Source: Channallabes apus (taxonomy: Eukaryota; Chordata; Actinopteri; Siluriformes; Clariidae). From it: a stretch of 64,000 bases of DNA. The stretch spans positions 17,507,651 through 17,571,650 of the forward strand of contig CM060113.1 in NCBI GenBank assembly GCA_030522415.1, given 5' to 3'. The position numbers were made by a program, and so were the translations under genes. Each line of letters begins with the position of its first letter. Within the stretch, counting starts at the first letter, position 1. The notes beneath the pieces were generated by a model. That model made no database searches. It saw nothing but the letters and a program-made list of their open reading frames with translations, and was not told where the DNA came from. Of the stretch, positions 1 to 11,534 are shown piece by piece.

Positions 1-16
1 AATATCTAAGCCTTAC

Positions 17-367
17 TCATATACTGTGGTCCAACCCTTTTTATCAGTCTTTGTTGCTAGGAGACTAGCGTTGCCATGATAAGTGAGCTGGGCTAAGTGA
101 GATGTCATGGCCTTGGGTAGAGACAGGGGATCAGCAGTGATCAGATGTTTAATATGAAGGTATGTGCCATTTTGGCTAAATAGGTAGAGATCCTGATCCA
201 ACACTGAGGAAATCTCGTACATTCCAGTTTCCTTTAGTTGTGAATGGTTGGTGTTAATGGAGCGGATCTGGAGATTTCCTAGATCAGCAATGTAGTGATG
301 CCATTGGGTGCAACTGCTAATGAAGAAGGTGCTTCTATGTGGGCATCATGGGCATAGCTGCCATCAC
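17..367 (-). pseudogene. Isolated teneurin exon, frameshifted and internally deleted
   Basis: The minus strand encodes teneurin-like sequence from the end of the NHL region into the YD-repeat region. Recognisable pieces are APSSLAVAPNG, YIADLGN, YEISSVLDQDLYLF, NGTYLH, LTYHGN and LLATKTDKKGWTTVYE. Teneurins are large type II transmembrane synaptic adhesion proteins. The exon has a good acceptor (TTCCTACAG before 367) and a good donor (GA followed by GTAAGG at 16-11). Two defects are visible. A one-base frameshift lies between APNG and HYIADLGN. After HLITAD about 45 residues expected in the family are missing in frame. Residue choice recalls teneurin-1, but the paralog is uncertain. No other teneurin exon was recognised up to arhgef9, so I favour a pseudogene or orphan exon. 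An error-bearing exon of a real gene extending left of the window remains possible. Confidence 0.65.
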
Positions 368-700
368 CTGTAGGAACAATCAGAAATGAGATTTAAAGAT
401 TTTATGAGTCCTAAAGGTTAATTTCGTTTCAATATGCATCTGTTAATAACAGAATAATAACGGAATTTTTAAATATTCTTATAGCACAACTACTGCTTGG
501 CAAGAGCTCTACTCAGAGAGTGCTCATTATATACCAGCCTGACATGATGGGGAAAAAATGAAACACCCATCGCGAGGCACTCATTGTCTTACCAGCTGTT
601 CCTGTCTTCTTCTTTTTTGTTACCACTTTTTTTTTTTATGAATCCACTCTCAGACAGTTATTCGATTTTTACAAGCTCATAAATAATTGGACAAACTGTG
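368..700. other. No feature recognised
   Basis: This is AT-rich single-copy-looking sequence with short T-runs. No coding pattern, structure or known repeat was recognised. Confidence 0.4.
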
Positions 701-916
701 ACGGTTGACCCCTAGAGGGCGCCTAACGCCCGTTTATATTTTGAGTTGTAGTTTTGTTTATGTTGAGTTTTACTTCGTTTCCCAGTTTGCACCTCGGTCA
801 GGTGACGTAGAAGCTCATCTGAACCGAGGGAAGTTAATTTGTGATTATGTTTAGTTAGTATAAATAGCATTTGCGTCTAGCATTTGTCGTTTAAGTTTAG
901 TTTGTGTTGGATAGAC
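701..916 (+). repeat. LTR-like repeat fragment
   Basis: The stretch starts TGTGACGG and is followed by a CCCTAGAGGGCGCC block of a kind common near teleost LTR ends. It carries a TATA-like AGTATAAATAGC near 858. It is cut by the TIR element that follows, and no second LTR or coding region was found. The assignment rests on these motifs only. Confidence 0.3.
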
Positions 917-1540
917 CTGGGGGCTGTTCTTCGTACGTCGCTAACTCAGTTAGCTGGATTTGATTGTTGTGGATTTGTCCTGATCTTGGATTGTTTCGTT
1001 CTTCGATGCTCATCTCGCATTTGCTGTCATAGCAACATGTCCGTAAGCTTGAACCTGCTCGGTAGCAGGTTTATTTCATGTAAACAGGATTAAGGCTGCG
1101 CTCCTGCCGGGTTATGATTGGTTGAAATGGTGAGGTCACATCTGATTGGTTAAAGAGCGCTGACGTGAACTGACTCACGTAGGGAAAGAAAAGTATCTTG
1201 CATATATATATCAAATATTTTATTAGAACATAAATTCATAGGTTTTTTTTAAATTATTATAGTAAACTCTAGGCACTAGACAGCCCTCAAGACCATTAAT
1301 TAAAATTCTTGTATAATGTTTATTTTGTAACACATTTATTTTTCAGGGGTTCGTTATGAATATTCATAACGAACCCCTGAAAAATAAATGTGTTACAAAA
1401 TAAACATTATATAAGAATTTTATATAAAAATATTTTTATAATGAAAAATTGGACAAAACTAATTTTATTATAAAGTAAACAATATAAAAGTATACATGTT
1501 TCATAGATGTTTCAAGCGACGTACGAAGAATACCCCCCTG
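917..1540. mobile_element. TIR-bearing non-autonomous DNA element (MITE-like)
   Basis: The left end (GGGGGCTGTTCTTCGTACG, then TCGCT) and the right end, read on the other strand (GGGGGGTATTCTTCGTACG, then TCGCT), form terminal inverted repeats of about 24 bp. The interior has no transposase. It contains a long palindrome (1301-1422). I could not assign a superfamily from the termini or the flanking bases. Confidence 0.6.
1301..1422. repeat. Near-perfect 122-bp palindrome
   Basis: Two 61-bp arms meet without spacer at 1361/1362 (core GTTATGAATATTCATAAC). One mismatch was noted near the outer end. It lies within the TIR element and can form a long cruciform or hairpin. Confidence 0.9.
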
Positions 1541-1863
1541 GACATTACGGAGCATAACATGAACAAATGCTGAGTTTTTATTTGATTGACTCAAAGATTT
1601 AGGAACATTCAATTTCTTAAGCTTCTGGTTTGTTTTGGTAGGTTTTGCTCATTTTCTATCAGTACTGTGAATCATTATCCTCTTAAGTTTACCTTTATAT
1701 ACTTTCATATTCATTATGCTACTTATATCAGATGTCAATAAAAATCAGTAACTCAATTCCACTGGCAGTTACCCATGACCATGACAATCCTGAGGTAAAA
1801 TCTCTGTATTAATATTCATGGTTCGATTGTAGATTTTATCACCATTGAAGTCTGAGCTACTAT

Positions 1864-2060
1864 GGTTTCTTTTGGACAGGAACAAAAGAAAAGGGGTCGC
1901 CACAGCGGATCATCCGGTCTGCACATACAAGCATGGCACAGGTTTTATGCCGGATGCTTGTGAAGCAACCGTCCCATTTTATCCATGCTTCGGACCGAGA
2001 CTGGCAGGGGCCTTCCTCATGGCAGAGCCACCAGTGCTTTTGGACAAAAACAATGCCGCT
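1864..2060 (-). repeat. Degenerate interspersed repeat (RTE-LINE-3'-end-like)
   Basis: It holds the block GGGGTCGCCACAGCGGATCATC followed by a GCCGGATGC...CCCATTTTATCC region. The same order is seen at 16685-16890 and, in reverse, at 9405-9755. These blocks are typical of a common fish LINE 3' end. The clade name is from memory of the family, not shown by coding sequence here. Confidence 0.45.
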
Positions 2061-2099
2061 ACATTTTATTGCTGTTTTTTTCCCCTGTTGTTCTGAGCT

Positions 2100-3685
2100 C
2101 ATGTGAACAGAGTGAGCTTGATGCTCTTACAGTATCCAACATTACTCTGCAAAGAGCCAAGATCTGACAAATGACATGCTTGTGTGACACCAGTGCTTCC
2201 ACACCAACCACCTCTACAGTACATGTTTGAGATTACTCTGAAAAATCCAGACATGATTTTGTTTATAGATGGTTCAAACCAAGTCCGGAATGGATGCAAC
2301 ATTGTTTGACTTAAGCTTTCATTCAGTTTATTAGGCATTTTGCTATTCTTTACAACATTTCACAATATGCATTTAATATTGTCTGTTTTTTTGGAATTAT
2401 TTGGCAGTGACATGCTTTTTGACACCATTAAACAGGTCTCATTTACGTCCCAATTACAGTGTGTTCCCCTAACATTGGTTAAAAAAAAAACAGCCAAATA
2501 AAGACAGTAATGCACACAACATCACTGGTTGATGATTTCTCCTCTCTCTGAATGCATTTATTCAGACAGAACTCTGCTATTTTTCTGCCCAAGTCTATTT
2601 TAGTGCTATTTTTCTGCCTTAAGAAGGTCAGCTTGTTCACCATGAAAATTAGTCTTTGTTTGAAACAGTAGTTGAAGTTGATGTTTCACCAGAGGTGGCT
2701 GTCATGGGTGGATGTTGTGTGTTGTATTTGGTCTATATCAATGAGGGGTAGATCTTAGCCCATATGAGATCATTATGGGTGGTCCTACTAGGGACAATCA
2801 CTCTAAGCTTTCATGAGCTTACCTTCTGAGTGTTCTTGATCTGGCTAGATGTTATGAAGCAATTCTTTCACAAGAAAATAATTCTGTAATCTACAACTTC
2901 AGATCTGTTCACTTCAGTGTTGCTTGCTGAGCTCACCAGGGATTTATTTATATATAAAACATTTCAGCCTTAAAGAAATTATCTTATCTTATCTCTCTGA
3001 TAGGTTTGAACTTTGGATTTTAAGGCTCTCAAGCTTTCAAGTGCAAACCTAACATTTGGAATCAACTTCAGACCTTTAAAAACATGCTACAACTGACCAT
3101 TACTCTGTTTAGTAGCTAGTTAACTTTTGTATTATGGGATTGATTGCAGTAGATAAAGGGAATCACCTTCTCATGGAGGAGATGAAAGAGTGGATGGAAT
3201 TACAGTAGGTGCAGGGATCAACTGAACAACTGATGGTGGTGATGCATGTGTGACTTGGAAAGGAGATTACCTAAAAAGACCTTATGGATGGAAACTAAAT
3301 GTGCCATCATTAGGCTTTCAGTCAGAGCTCTCCTGAAGTGCAAAACAAATTCAAAATCTTAGATGAGGTAAGTTGATCTTTCCCTCAATAAATCTTTCTC
3401 TAAATTTTACCACTAATCAATATGCAGAGTGCTCATATAAATGGCACAGCATTATGAACATGCCATGTTATTTAAAGCTGCCATAAAGGCAGTTGTGTCA
3501 TTATGTTTTGGGCCTGTGGCTGTACAGATGGCTGTAATTCCCAAAGGGTTAACATACTTTCCCCCCACCCCAAACCCCTTTAATTAAAGCTGAAAGTCTA
3601 CATTTCCTTAACACATAAAAATCAATCTGGATTCATGTCTGAATAAACTTTCCTGTAAAAATTTTATGCAAGTCAATTACTCTAC
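2100..3685. other. No feature recognised
   Basis: AT-rich sequence with only short chance open frames. No protein family, RNA gene or repeat that I know was recognised. Confidence 0.4.
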
Positions 3686-3689
3686 AAAA

Positions 3690-3777
3690 AGTACTAACTA
3701 AGACAAGTACATACTGTAAGGCCAGATGCATGTTTTTTTTCACTGGCCTTATGTACCTGTACTTGTCTTAGTTAACA
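3690..3777. repeat. Imperfect hairpin repeat
   Basis: CTAACTAAGACAAGTAC...AAGGCCAG is followed after a short T-rich loop by its reverse complement (CTGGCCTTATGTAC...CTTGTCTTAGTTAA). Arms are about 32 bp with a small indel. It is probably a tiny fold-back MITE. Confidence 0.7.
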
Positions 3778-4097
3778 GTTTTTGTATAAAAGGAATTGTC
3801 CATGGGATTGATGGCCGGCCATTCCAGAGGAATCTACATTCATAAAATGTGGCCCATACTGTATATGTAACAATATTGTTGTAATAATTGTCGACCTTGC
3901 ACTTTTGTCTTGTAAACAATTTACACCACATTTTCAGATTTATTCAAGTGCTTAAATTAATAAATACAATGTCAAATTCAGAGTTCAAATCACTAATTTA
4001 ATGATTAAATGTTCCTTCATCATCCCGTCAGAAGATGAGTCAGCAGTTTAGATGAGTCAACAATCTTTCGAGCAGAGCAAGGTTGTAATGATAAATG

Positions 4098-4101
<4 letters not shown>

Positions 4102-4175
<74 letters not shown>
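4102..4175. repeat. (TA)n microsatellite
   Basis: A pure TA array of about 74 bp, followed by a T-run, directly left of the 270-bp palindrome. Confidence 0.95.
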
Positions 4176-4187
<12 letters not shown>

Positions 4188-4189
<2 letters not shown>

Positions 4190-4454
4190 AAGAGGATCTA
4201 ATGAAGTAGCTGGTGTATAAATGCATGACCAAATGGTTAGAGGAAATCTGGTGACATTTCTATATCTTACTATCCATGTTTAACGTGCCATTATCACACA
4301 CAGGCAGTAGGCAGTAGTAACTAGTAACTACTGCCTACTGCCTGTGTGTGATAATGGCACGTTAAACATGGATAGTAAGATATAGAAATGTCACCAGATT
4401 TCCTCTAACCATTTGGTCATGCATTTATACACCAGCCACTTCATTAGATCCTCT

Positions 4455-4457
<3 letters not shown>
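4188..4457. repeat. 270-bp near-perfect palindrome with no spacer
   Basis: Arms of 135 bp (4188-4322 and 4323-4457) are reverse complements with about two mismatches found by eye, one of them four bases from the centre. The arms start TTAAGAGGATCTA and end TAGATCCTCTTAA. (TA)n arrays flank both sides. No coding content. Confidence 0.95.

Positions 4458-4490
<33 letters not shown>
4458..4490. repeat. (TA)n microsatellite
   Basis: A TA array that starts at the right end of the large palindrome. Confidence 0.9.
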
Positions 4491-4495
<5 letters not shown>

Positions 4496-4500
4496 CATTT

Positions 4501-4566
4501 TTTTTTGCACAAATTAATCATAGGGTAGGGTAGTTACCCTACCCTATGATTAATTTGTGCAAAAAA
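4501..4566. repeat. 66-bp perfect inverted repeat
   Basis: Two 32-bp arms (TTTTTTGCACAAATTAATCA followed by TAGGGTAGGGTA) are separated by the dinucleotide GT. No mismatch was seen. It lies between two (TA)n arrays. Confidence 0.95.
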
Positions 4567-4624
4567 TAGTAATGATTAAAATTACTAGATTAATCACATG
4601 CTTTAATGATTTAATATTGAGAGG

Positions 4625-4635
<11 letters not shown>

Positions 4636-4685
<50 letters not shown>
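4636..4685. repeat. (TA)n microsatellite
   Basis: A short CA tract runs into a TA array of about 50 bp. Confidence 0.9.
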
Positions 4686-4688
<3 letters not shown>

Positions 4689-4759
4689 CTTGTGGCTGTA
4701 GTTACTGCTGTATGCAGTAGGTTGGTTGGACACAACCAAGTCTCACACATGTTAATGAA

Positions 4760-6240
4760 TGTTAATCTTTGTTTGCCAATTCCACTGAACTTAATAAAGT
4801 CAACTACTTTACTAAGTTTTGTTATTAGTCATTTTAATTCCTCATTATATGATGTGATATTTGGGGGATTGGCAGAATTTGATTATTGAGGGTTCCTCAT
4901 AAAAGTTATGTTTGGACAGCATACTGTATATCTCTGTTTTAACAGCCAATGAAATGGAACCAGATGAACTTTTAGAATGTTTAGTATTATACACAAAACT
5001 TATGTTCTCTAACTTATGCTTCCTGCTATACATGCAGGCATGTATATCTCTAAAACACATTTTTTTTAAACGTCTGCAATACTATGCTGCGGAAATTCTA
5101 CCAGTCTATGGTGGCCAGTATAGATCTTTGATGTGGTGGTCTGTTGCATCAGCATCATGAAAGTGTTGAACAATAATAGACTGGCAAACTATTCAGGAGG
5201 ACAAGGTTTATTCTGAAACAATGATCAGAATATGATCTGGACAAACATGTTTTTCTTACACTGGTACGCAATATAAATGTTAAATATATATTGTATCACA
5301 ACAACATGGCAGCATGGAGTGCAAAGACATCCAAGATGAAGTGAAAGGGCCCACTGTGCCAGGACTAATGAAAGCCTGGTGGAGGGCTGGTGGAGCTCAC
5401 CATTTCGCTGGCCCATCTGCAGATGAAGGTCAACTTGAAGTCAAATCTCAACCAGAGTTGTCTCGTGTTTAGAGTCAGGCCCAAAATTACTCCAATTACA
5501 ATTTTTCATGATAAAATATTTTCCCACTAGGGTCTCTATCTAGTATCTAGCTCAGGTTGTCTGTCAGTAAGAATAATTTTTTTTCTATTACTGTTAGAAA
5601 CACTTACAGTACTGTATCATAGGTCATTACGTGTACAGTAGCTCATTTCCTGTTATTTACTCATATCCCATCTCTGTCAGTTTTTCACACTGTTAAAAGC
5701 TATTTTAATAATTTTGCAGGTTTTATTCTTGCTTAGGTCTTGCTTTCAATCTCTTAATTTTGATGAACTGTACTGTAGCTTCTTTATCGAAATTATAAAA
5801 ATATTTAAGTCTTGTGCCAAATGTCATGTCCTGTAATCAGTACATCTGTTGCATCAAAGATCGTGAGCTTTATAAAATGTTCTTGTAAAATCTGAGATCC
5901 CAAAGAAAGGAAGTTGTATAGAAATCCTGAGACAGGACACCATCGGGTAGTTTTACCCGAAGTATTACCATATAAGCAGTGAGGATTATAACCAACAAAA
6001 CCATAACAATGACCATGTCAGCAGGGAGGTGGAAAGAAATAATCAGAATCACCTGATCATTAGTACATTTAGGTAGTAAGCTGACTTCAATTGTATTGTC
6101 CCATATCATTGCTTAGCCTAGACCTGACCAACTGAAGCAAGAACAGATCCTAATTCATAATATTTGTAAGGTCCTTAGCAAATTGAAGGCTTTTTTTAAT
6201 TAGCCTCGCTATTTGTTCAATGCTGTGAGTTCTCATTACA
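4760..6240. other. No feature recognised
   Basis: AT-rich sequence with no coding pattern or known repeat that I recognise. Confidence 0.4.
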
Positions 6241-6242
6241 TC

Positions 6243-6325
6243 TCATTAATTCAAATCAATTACATTTTATTTGTATAGCGCTTTTAACAATTGACATTGT
6301 TGCAAAGCAGCTTTACACAATCAAA
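6243..6325. repeat. Short retroposon-like repeat, copy 1
   Basis: ATTCAAATCAATTACATTTT precedes ATTTGTATAGCGCTTTTAAC and a GCAAAGCAGCTTTACA block. The same unit recurs at 45960-46035 with a longer (ATTCA)n tail. The family is dispersed in teleosts; its class is not evident from this sequence. Confidence 0.55.
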
Positions 6326-6329
6326 TTTT

Positions 6330-9019
6330 TTTTTATTAAAATTAAAATCTTAGCTGTGGCATGTGACACCATAAATCGGGTCATTAAAAGTCAAACATAT
6401 AAAAAGACATATTTTAATGATAATATATCTTTTTAGAATTGTCCAATCCTCTGAGTTATATATATATATATATATATATAAATGATCTCAGATCGTGAAC
6501 ATTATCCATTTTTTCAACAACATTTCTTTCAAAAATTTCTATTCTCTATTACCATTATCTGTTCTCCAGGATTTAATAATGTTGTTGGCCAGTTCTTTGC
6601 CCAGTTCCAGTAATTTCAGAAATCTCCTTAGTTGTTTTATTTGTTTGTTGTACTCAAATAATTAGTTCTTTTGCAGCACAATACCATCATATGGTTGTTA
6701 AAAATTAAAAGCTACCCATTGAGTTATGGTTAAAATGGTTATGGTTTAAAAAAAAGAATTACCATATCTACATCTGACATTTAGCCTATGTGTCCACTGG
6801 ATCACAGTGATACCTTCTTTAGACTCTCCTTGACTGCTTTACCATTACATTCTCCTCCGTGATCATTTAACTCAAAATTACACCATGATGAAATATTCTG
6901 TTTTTCTGTTGGTCTGTCTCTAATATTTGCATTTATGGAAACTCTTGCTCAGGCTGCCTGTCAGTCAGAATCTATTTTCCTAGAAACACTTATCATAGTG
7001 TATTACATGCAGATCATTTCCTGTTATTTAACCAGCTCTTTCAGTTCCTCATGTTATGACACTTATGACAAAATTAATTGTAGTCATTCTGCAGGTTTTA
7101 GAATTAAATAAGTTTGCTTTCTACCTCTTAGTTTTGATGTAGTGTAGCTTCTTTATCACTTTCTGACTTGATTCAATTGTCAGTTCTTTTTGATACAATT
7201 GGGTCCATTAATATTTGGAAAGTGGCACATTTTTCACAATTCACTCATGAATCTGTCAAAATGGACGGATGATGTAAATTGGCTATACGTTAACACAATA
7301 TTTTGCTAAACCCTTGTTTAGAATTGAAAAGGTAAAAGCATCTTGACTGCTTCATTTAAAATTCATTGTGGTGAATGGTGATTTCATCCACAAAATGCAC
7401 AAAACCCCTCTTGTCCACTGCAATTCCTACAGATGGAGACAGTAGAGTTGTCATAAAAGAGTGCCAGAGAAAGAGAATCCAACTGTAATTATAAGTGCCA
7501 GTCAAACACAGTTGGAAAGGAATATAATTTTTTTTTTTTTTGCGTGGGTTAGTTCAAGTACTGAAGAACACAGACACACATGTGTGGGTGCACAAATTCC
7601 CCCAAAAAAGGGAAAGCGCAGGTCAATTTGTTTTATTTTTACTTAAATTTTGTATTCATTATTTTTATATGAATATTTTTGGCTTGTGGAATGAATCGCC
7701 AGTTTGCATTATTTCTTTGCTTTGAAAATTCGCTTTGATATATGAGTGTTTTAATATACAAGAATGCTTCCGGAACAAAATTATGCTAACAATCCAAGGT
7801 TTAACTGTATATAAGTTTCTACAAAACCATTTCAGGATAATATGTAATTATAAAAGAATTTGTAAAAATTCAAGAACATTAAAGCATTAAAGGAATGCAA
7901 GAAAATAAGAACAAGTCATTTGTGAGATCATGCTCTAAGAGTACTGTACCAAGAATGCTTCAGACTGCATAAAATGGCAAGCAGAAACACAAGCAGTTTT
8001 CTTTTACTTAGTGGACAGTGAGTCCACTCCATTGGAGTGGGCCAGTGGAGAGTAAAAAATGATGTAAATGTTGAACCCACAATGAATCATTTAGGATAAG
8101 GAAACTGTTATTTTCTAGTGTTTCTTAATAGACTCAATCATGATGATTTACACAATTAACAGGGACCATTCCTTGCAATGTACACCATTCAGCCTGCCAT
8201 GATAGTGCTTTTTGCTTTTTCATAGAGCTTTATAGGAAATCATCATATGTGTAAACTTTGGGGTCACACCTTAAACATACTGACTAGGTTAACTTTGCAC
8301 AGACAAAAAGGTAACAAAAAATAAACAAGGGGGGAAAAACCTGGACAGTTTTTTCTTGCTGTCTTAACTAAGGGCTTCACAGTTTATGCTTTCCCTGTGA
8401 TAAAACTGTCCTTTCTCACATGGATAAGAAAATTAGCAAGCAACAATATGCGTCAGTGCATTGCTCCACTGTGGCAAAGGTGAATTGCTTCTGCTGCCTT
8501 CTTACCCCATTATCATCTTCTCAGCATTGAACGAATCTTTACTCAGTGCATACACTATCTTAGATGTGGCAATGGGCATGTGACACTTTAAGATGTCCAC
8601 TAAGACCTGTATAGCATAGAGTAAATTGGCTCATTAAAAGCCAAATGTATAATATAACAATGTACATTTTAATGATAAGATATCTCAAGACATACAAAAC
8701 ATTATTACTAAATTATTTAAATAATATAATATGAATTTATAATAAGATTAGTTCACTAAGATAAACTCTACATTTGTAAGCGAGGATGCTTGTAATATGA
8801 TAATATTTATTCCACCACTGTACAGTTTATTTGAATATTGACAGAGGGGTTATTTTAAATCTTAAATCTGATATTCTATTATTATATATGTTTAAGTGAA
8901 TTTAACACAAACAGAAAATAATTAAATGTTTGAGAGACCAAATGAGAAAACCATGTGCATTTATACATTTAAAGGAAATACATGTCAAATATTCAGGGAT
9001 CTAAAAATATAAGAATATT
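6330..9019. other. Mostly unassigned sequence
   Basis: A short (TA)n lies near 6460-6480. At 7198-7260 a block beginning GGGTCCATTAATATTTGGA resembles the end of a decayed Tc1-type element, but no transposase is left. I recognise nothing else. Confidence 0.35.
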
Positions 9020-9031
9020 TAGTTCAAGAGA

Positions 9032-9194
9032 GTGTGAATGAGTGAGTGTGTGTGTGTGTGTGTGCTCTGCGATGGATTGGCACGCTGTCGAGGGTGTACC
9101 CTGCCTCGTGCCCAGTGTCTCCTGGGATAGGCTCCAGGTCCCCGCGACCCTAAATACAGGATAAAGCGGTATAGAAAATGAATGAATGAATGAA
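9032..9194 (+). mobile_element. 5'-truncated tRNA-type SINE with 12-bp TSD
   Basis: This is the 3' half of the SINE seen complete at 13538-13915 and 17267-17646. It has the block GGCTCCAGGTCCCCGCGACC and an (AATG)n tail. It is bounded by TAGTTCAAGAGA at 9020-9031 and again at 9195-9206. The direct repeat shows target-primed insertion. Confidence 0.85.
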
Positions 9195-9404
9195 TAGTTC
9201 AAGAGAAGATTGGGCTCAGACTACTCAGTCTGCTTAATGTAGCAGGCTTATCAAATCTATTTTTCACTGTTCATTTTTTAGCAGGATAAGCGGAATAAGT
9301 AGCCCCCCAAATTACACACTCTGATACTAGTTTAACAACATAGTGGGATATGCAACAAAAATAGTTTCTAATATGTTTCTAATTATTGCATGGTAATGCA
9401 ACCA

Positions 9405-9755
9405 TGGGGGGGCGCAATCCAGTGTCTTCTTGTGCCAGTCCCAAGTCTGGATAAATGCAGAGGGTTGTGTCAGGAAGGGCATCCGACGTAAAACATTTGC
9501 CAAATCAATGATGCGAATCAGAAATGTCATTTCCATACCGGATCGGTCGCGGCCCGGGTTAACAACGACCGCCACTGGTGCTGTTGACCTACAGGGTGCC
9601 GGTGGAAATTGGGCTACTGTTGGATGCAGTGAGAGAGGACATGAAGTTAGTTGGTGTGAGAGAAGAGGATGCAGAGGATAGGGTTAGATGGAGGCAGATG
9701 ATTCGCTGTGGCGACCCCTGAAAGGGAACAGCCGAAAGACAAAGAAGAAGAAGCT
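9405..9755 (+). repeat. LINE 3'-end-like repeat (RTE-type by resemblance)
   Basis: It contains CAGAGGGTTGTGTCAGGAAG, GGCATCCGACGTAAAAC, GATTCGCTGTGGCGACCCCT and a final AAAGACAAAGAAGAAGAAG tail. These blocks recur at 1864-2060 and 16685-16890. No reverse transcriptase frame remains. Confidence 0.5.
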
Positions 9756-9869
9756 GGTGTGAAAAATTAACTTTTCATCTGAAGTGAAGGTAACTGTGTA
9801 CATTTACTTTGTTACGCATATATACCTTGAGCAGTTTTATTAGAGGATTCTTTGACTCCACTACATACA

Positions 9870-10080
9870 GTATAAAATAAATATCTGTACCCAGCAATGC
9901 CAGTGAGGGTCCACTGTGAGCAACTGATATAGTAACTGTGGGCCCTGTTACTGCCATGAAATTTGGTCCTCATGTGGTCCCCACATCTAGGGGCTGTGGT
10001 GAGGTCCCAGCCTACTTGCTGTGGGCAGCCCACACTCAGCCCGCTCGATGGGCCAGCCCTTCGGCCATTCCAAAGGGTAC
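9870..10080. repeat. Unnamed repeat family, copy A
   Basis: ATATCTGTACCCAGCAATGC, GCCAGTGAGG and GGGGCTGTGGTGAGGTCCCA recur in the same order at 16430-16515 (copy B). The family is unknown to me and no structure or coding capacity is visible. Confidence 0.5.
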
Positions 10081-10108
10081 CTGAGTATAGTTTGTTCTTT
10101 ACAATACA

Positions 10109-11165
10109 CAGAGGTGGAAAGTAACGAATTACATTTACTCGCGTTACTGTAATTGAGTAGTTTTTTTGTGTATTTCTACTTTTTAAAGTAGTTTTAAAAA
10201 TCTGTAATTTTACTTTTACTTAAGTACGTTTTGTTTGAAGTATTATAATTCCCTACATTTTAAATCATATTCGCTACTGAGTAAAAAATAAATGAATGAA
10301 AATGCTAAAATAATAAAAATATTATTCTTTGTATAAATGCTCCGTTGCGCTCGCGTGTGTGTATCATGTCCTGGTCGCGCGCCGCTCCAGACTCTACTCC
10401 AGGTTTTCTGACTGTCCCCACATCGGCAGCTCCCTGACGGTCGCTTCCGCCCTGAGAGTGACGTCATCGACTAGCGCGACCACATATAAACCGGAGAGAG
10501 ACGCGGGAAACATGAAAGACGTTGTGATTTTGGCGTTTTGATATTTGGTTGTGTATTTCGGATTTACTTTTTGCCTCCAATTGACTTTGATTATTGCTTT
10601 GTCCCTTTGGTTTGGTTGGTCTTTGTATATATTTGTAGATAATTTCATTGTTTTTGGTTTAGGGAGTCTTGGAAGATACCTGTATTTTTGTTTGTGTTTT
10701 TTTTTTTTTTTTTGCAGATAATCTAGCTACTAAATATAAATACCATTTTGTTTATTATTTTGGCCTGGGTCCATCCTGAATCTGATCCTCCTCCTCCTCC
10801 TGGTGTGTGTGTGTGGTGTGTGTGTGTGTGTGTGTGTGTGTTTGTATATACAAACCTCATTATTTCATCAGTTAATGATTGGATCTAGTTCTTTCTGCCA
10901 TATACCACCATTTCCATACAGTTTTAAATATATCTGCTCATCTTTTTTGAACTACGCTAGAATGCCTCAACCCACCCCGCTGTCAAAAAAAAAGAAAAAA
11001 GTAACTCGGTAACTTTTACTCTGAGTAAATTTTGTAATGAGCTACTTTTTACTTTTACTTGAGTAGATTTTTATAATGGTAACTTTACTTGTACTTAAGT
11101 AAAATTTCACTGAAGTAACAGTACTTGTACTTGAGTACAAAATTTTATTACTCTTTCCACCACTG
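10109..11165. mobile_element. Non-autonomous hAT element (Tol2-like ends)
   Basis: The left end CAGAGGTGGAAAGTAACG and the right end CTCTTTCCACCACTG are inverted repeats. Both lead into subterminal ACTTTTACTTGAGTA-type motifs like those of Tol2-group hATs. An exact 8-bp target-site duplication, ACAATACA, lies at 10101-10108 and 11166-11173. Length is 1057 bp. No transposase frame was found; a (GT)n array lies near 10803-10841. Confidence 0.88.
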
Positions 11166-11173
11166 ACAATACA

Positions 11174-11530
11174 ATACTTAATTATGCTTGGACTAGTTGT
11201 ACTTCTTCAATATAATAGTTGTAAACCAAAGAATAAATAAAATAAACGATGTTTCCAATGAAATTATGTATATTATAAGAAAGTTGAAAATTTGGGAATA
11301 AAAAAAACATTATACATAAAACATGAAAAACAAAAACTAAATAATTTTTTTCTTTCTGTTCCTGCCTCCATCTATATCTCTTGCATATAATATCCTCTTG
11401 CAAGTCAGGTCTTTATTGACATTTCTACTTCAGATGCTGTGGCTCGACTGCTTTTTGTCACAGCATATAAAGAGAACAGAGTCAAAATATAAGGGCAACA
11501 GTCAGTACTTTTCTGAGTGTATGTATGTCA
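11174..11530. other. No feature recognised
   Basis: AT-rich stretch between two DNA elements. Nothing was recognised. Confidence 0.4.
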
Positions 11531-11534
11531 TTAA

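Noticed and set aside
1845..2167. Overlapping open frames on both strands
   Set aside because: They fall in a degenerate LINE-end repeat with no conserved protein.
4557..4889. Open frames made of IYIYIY and similar repeats (also near 36.0, 44.2, 45.3, 49.0 and 55.7 kb)
   Set aside because: They are translations of (TA)n and (CA)n arrays.
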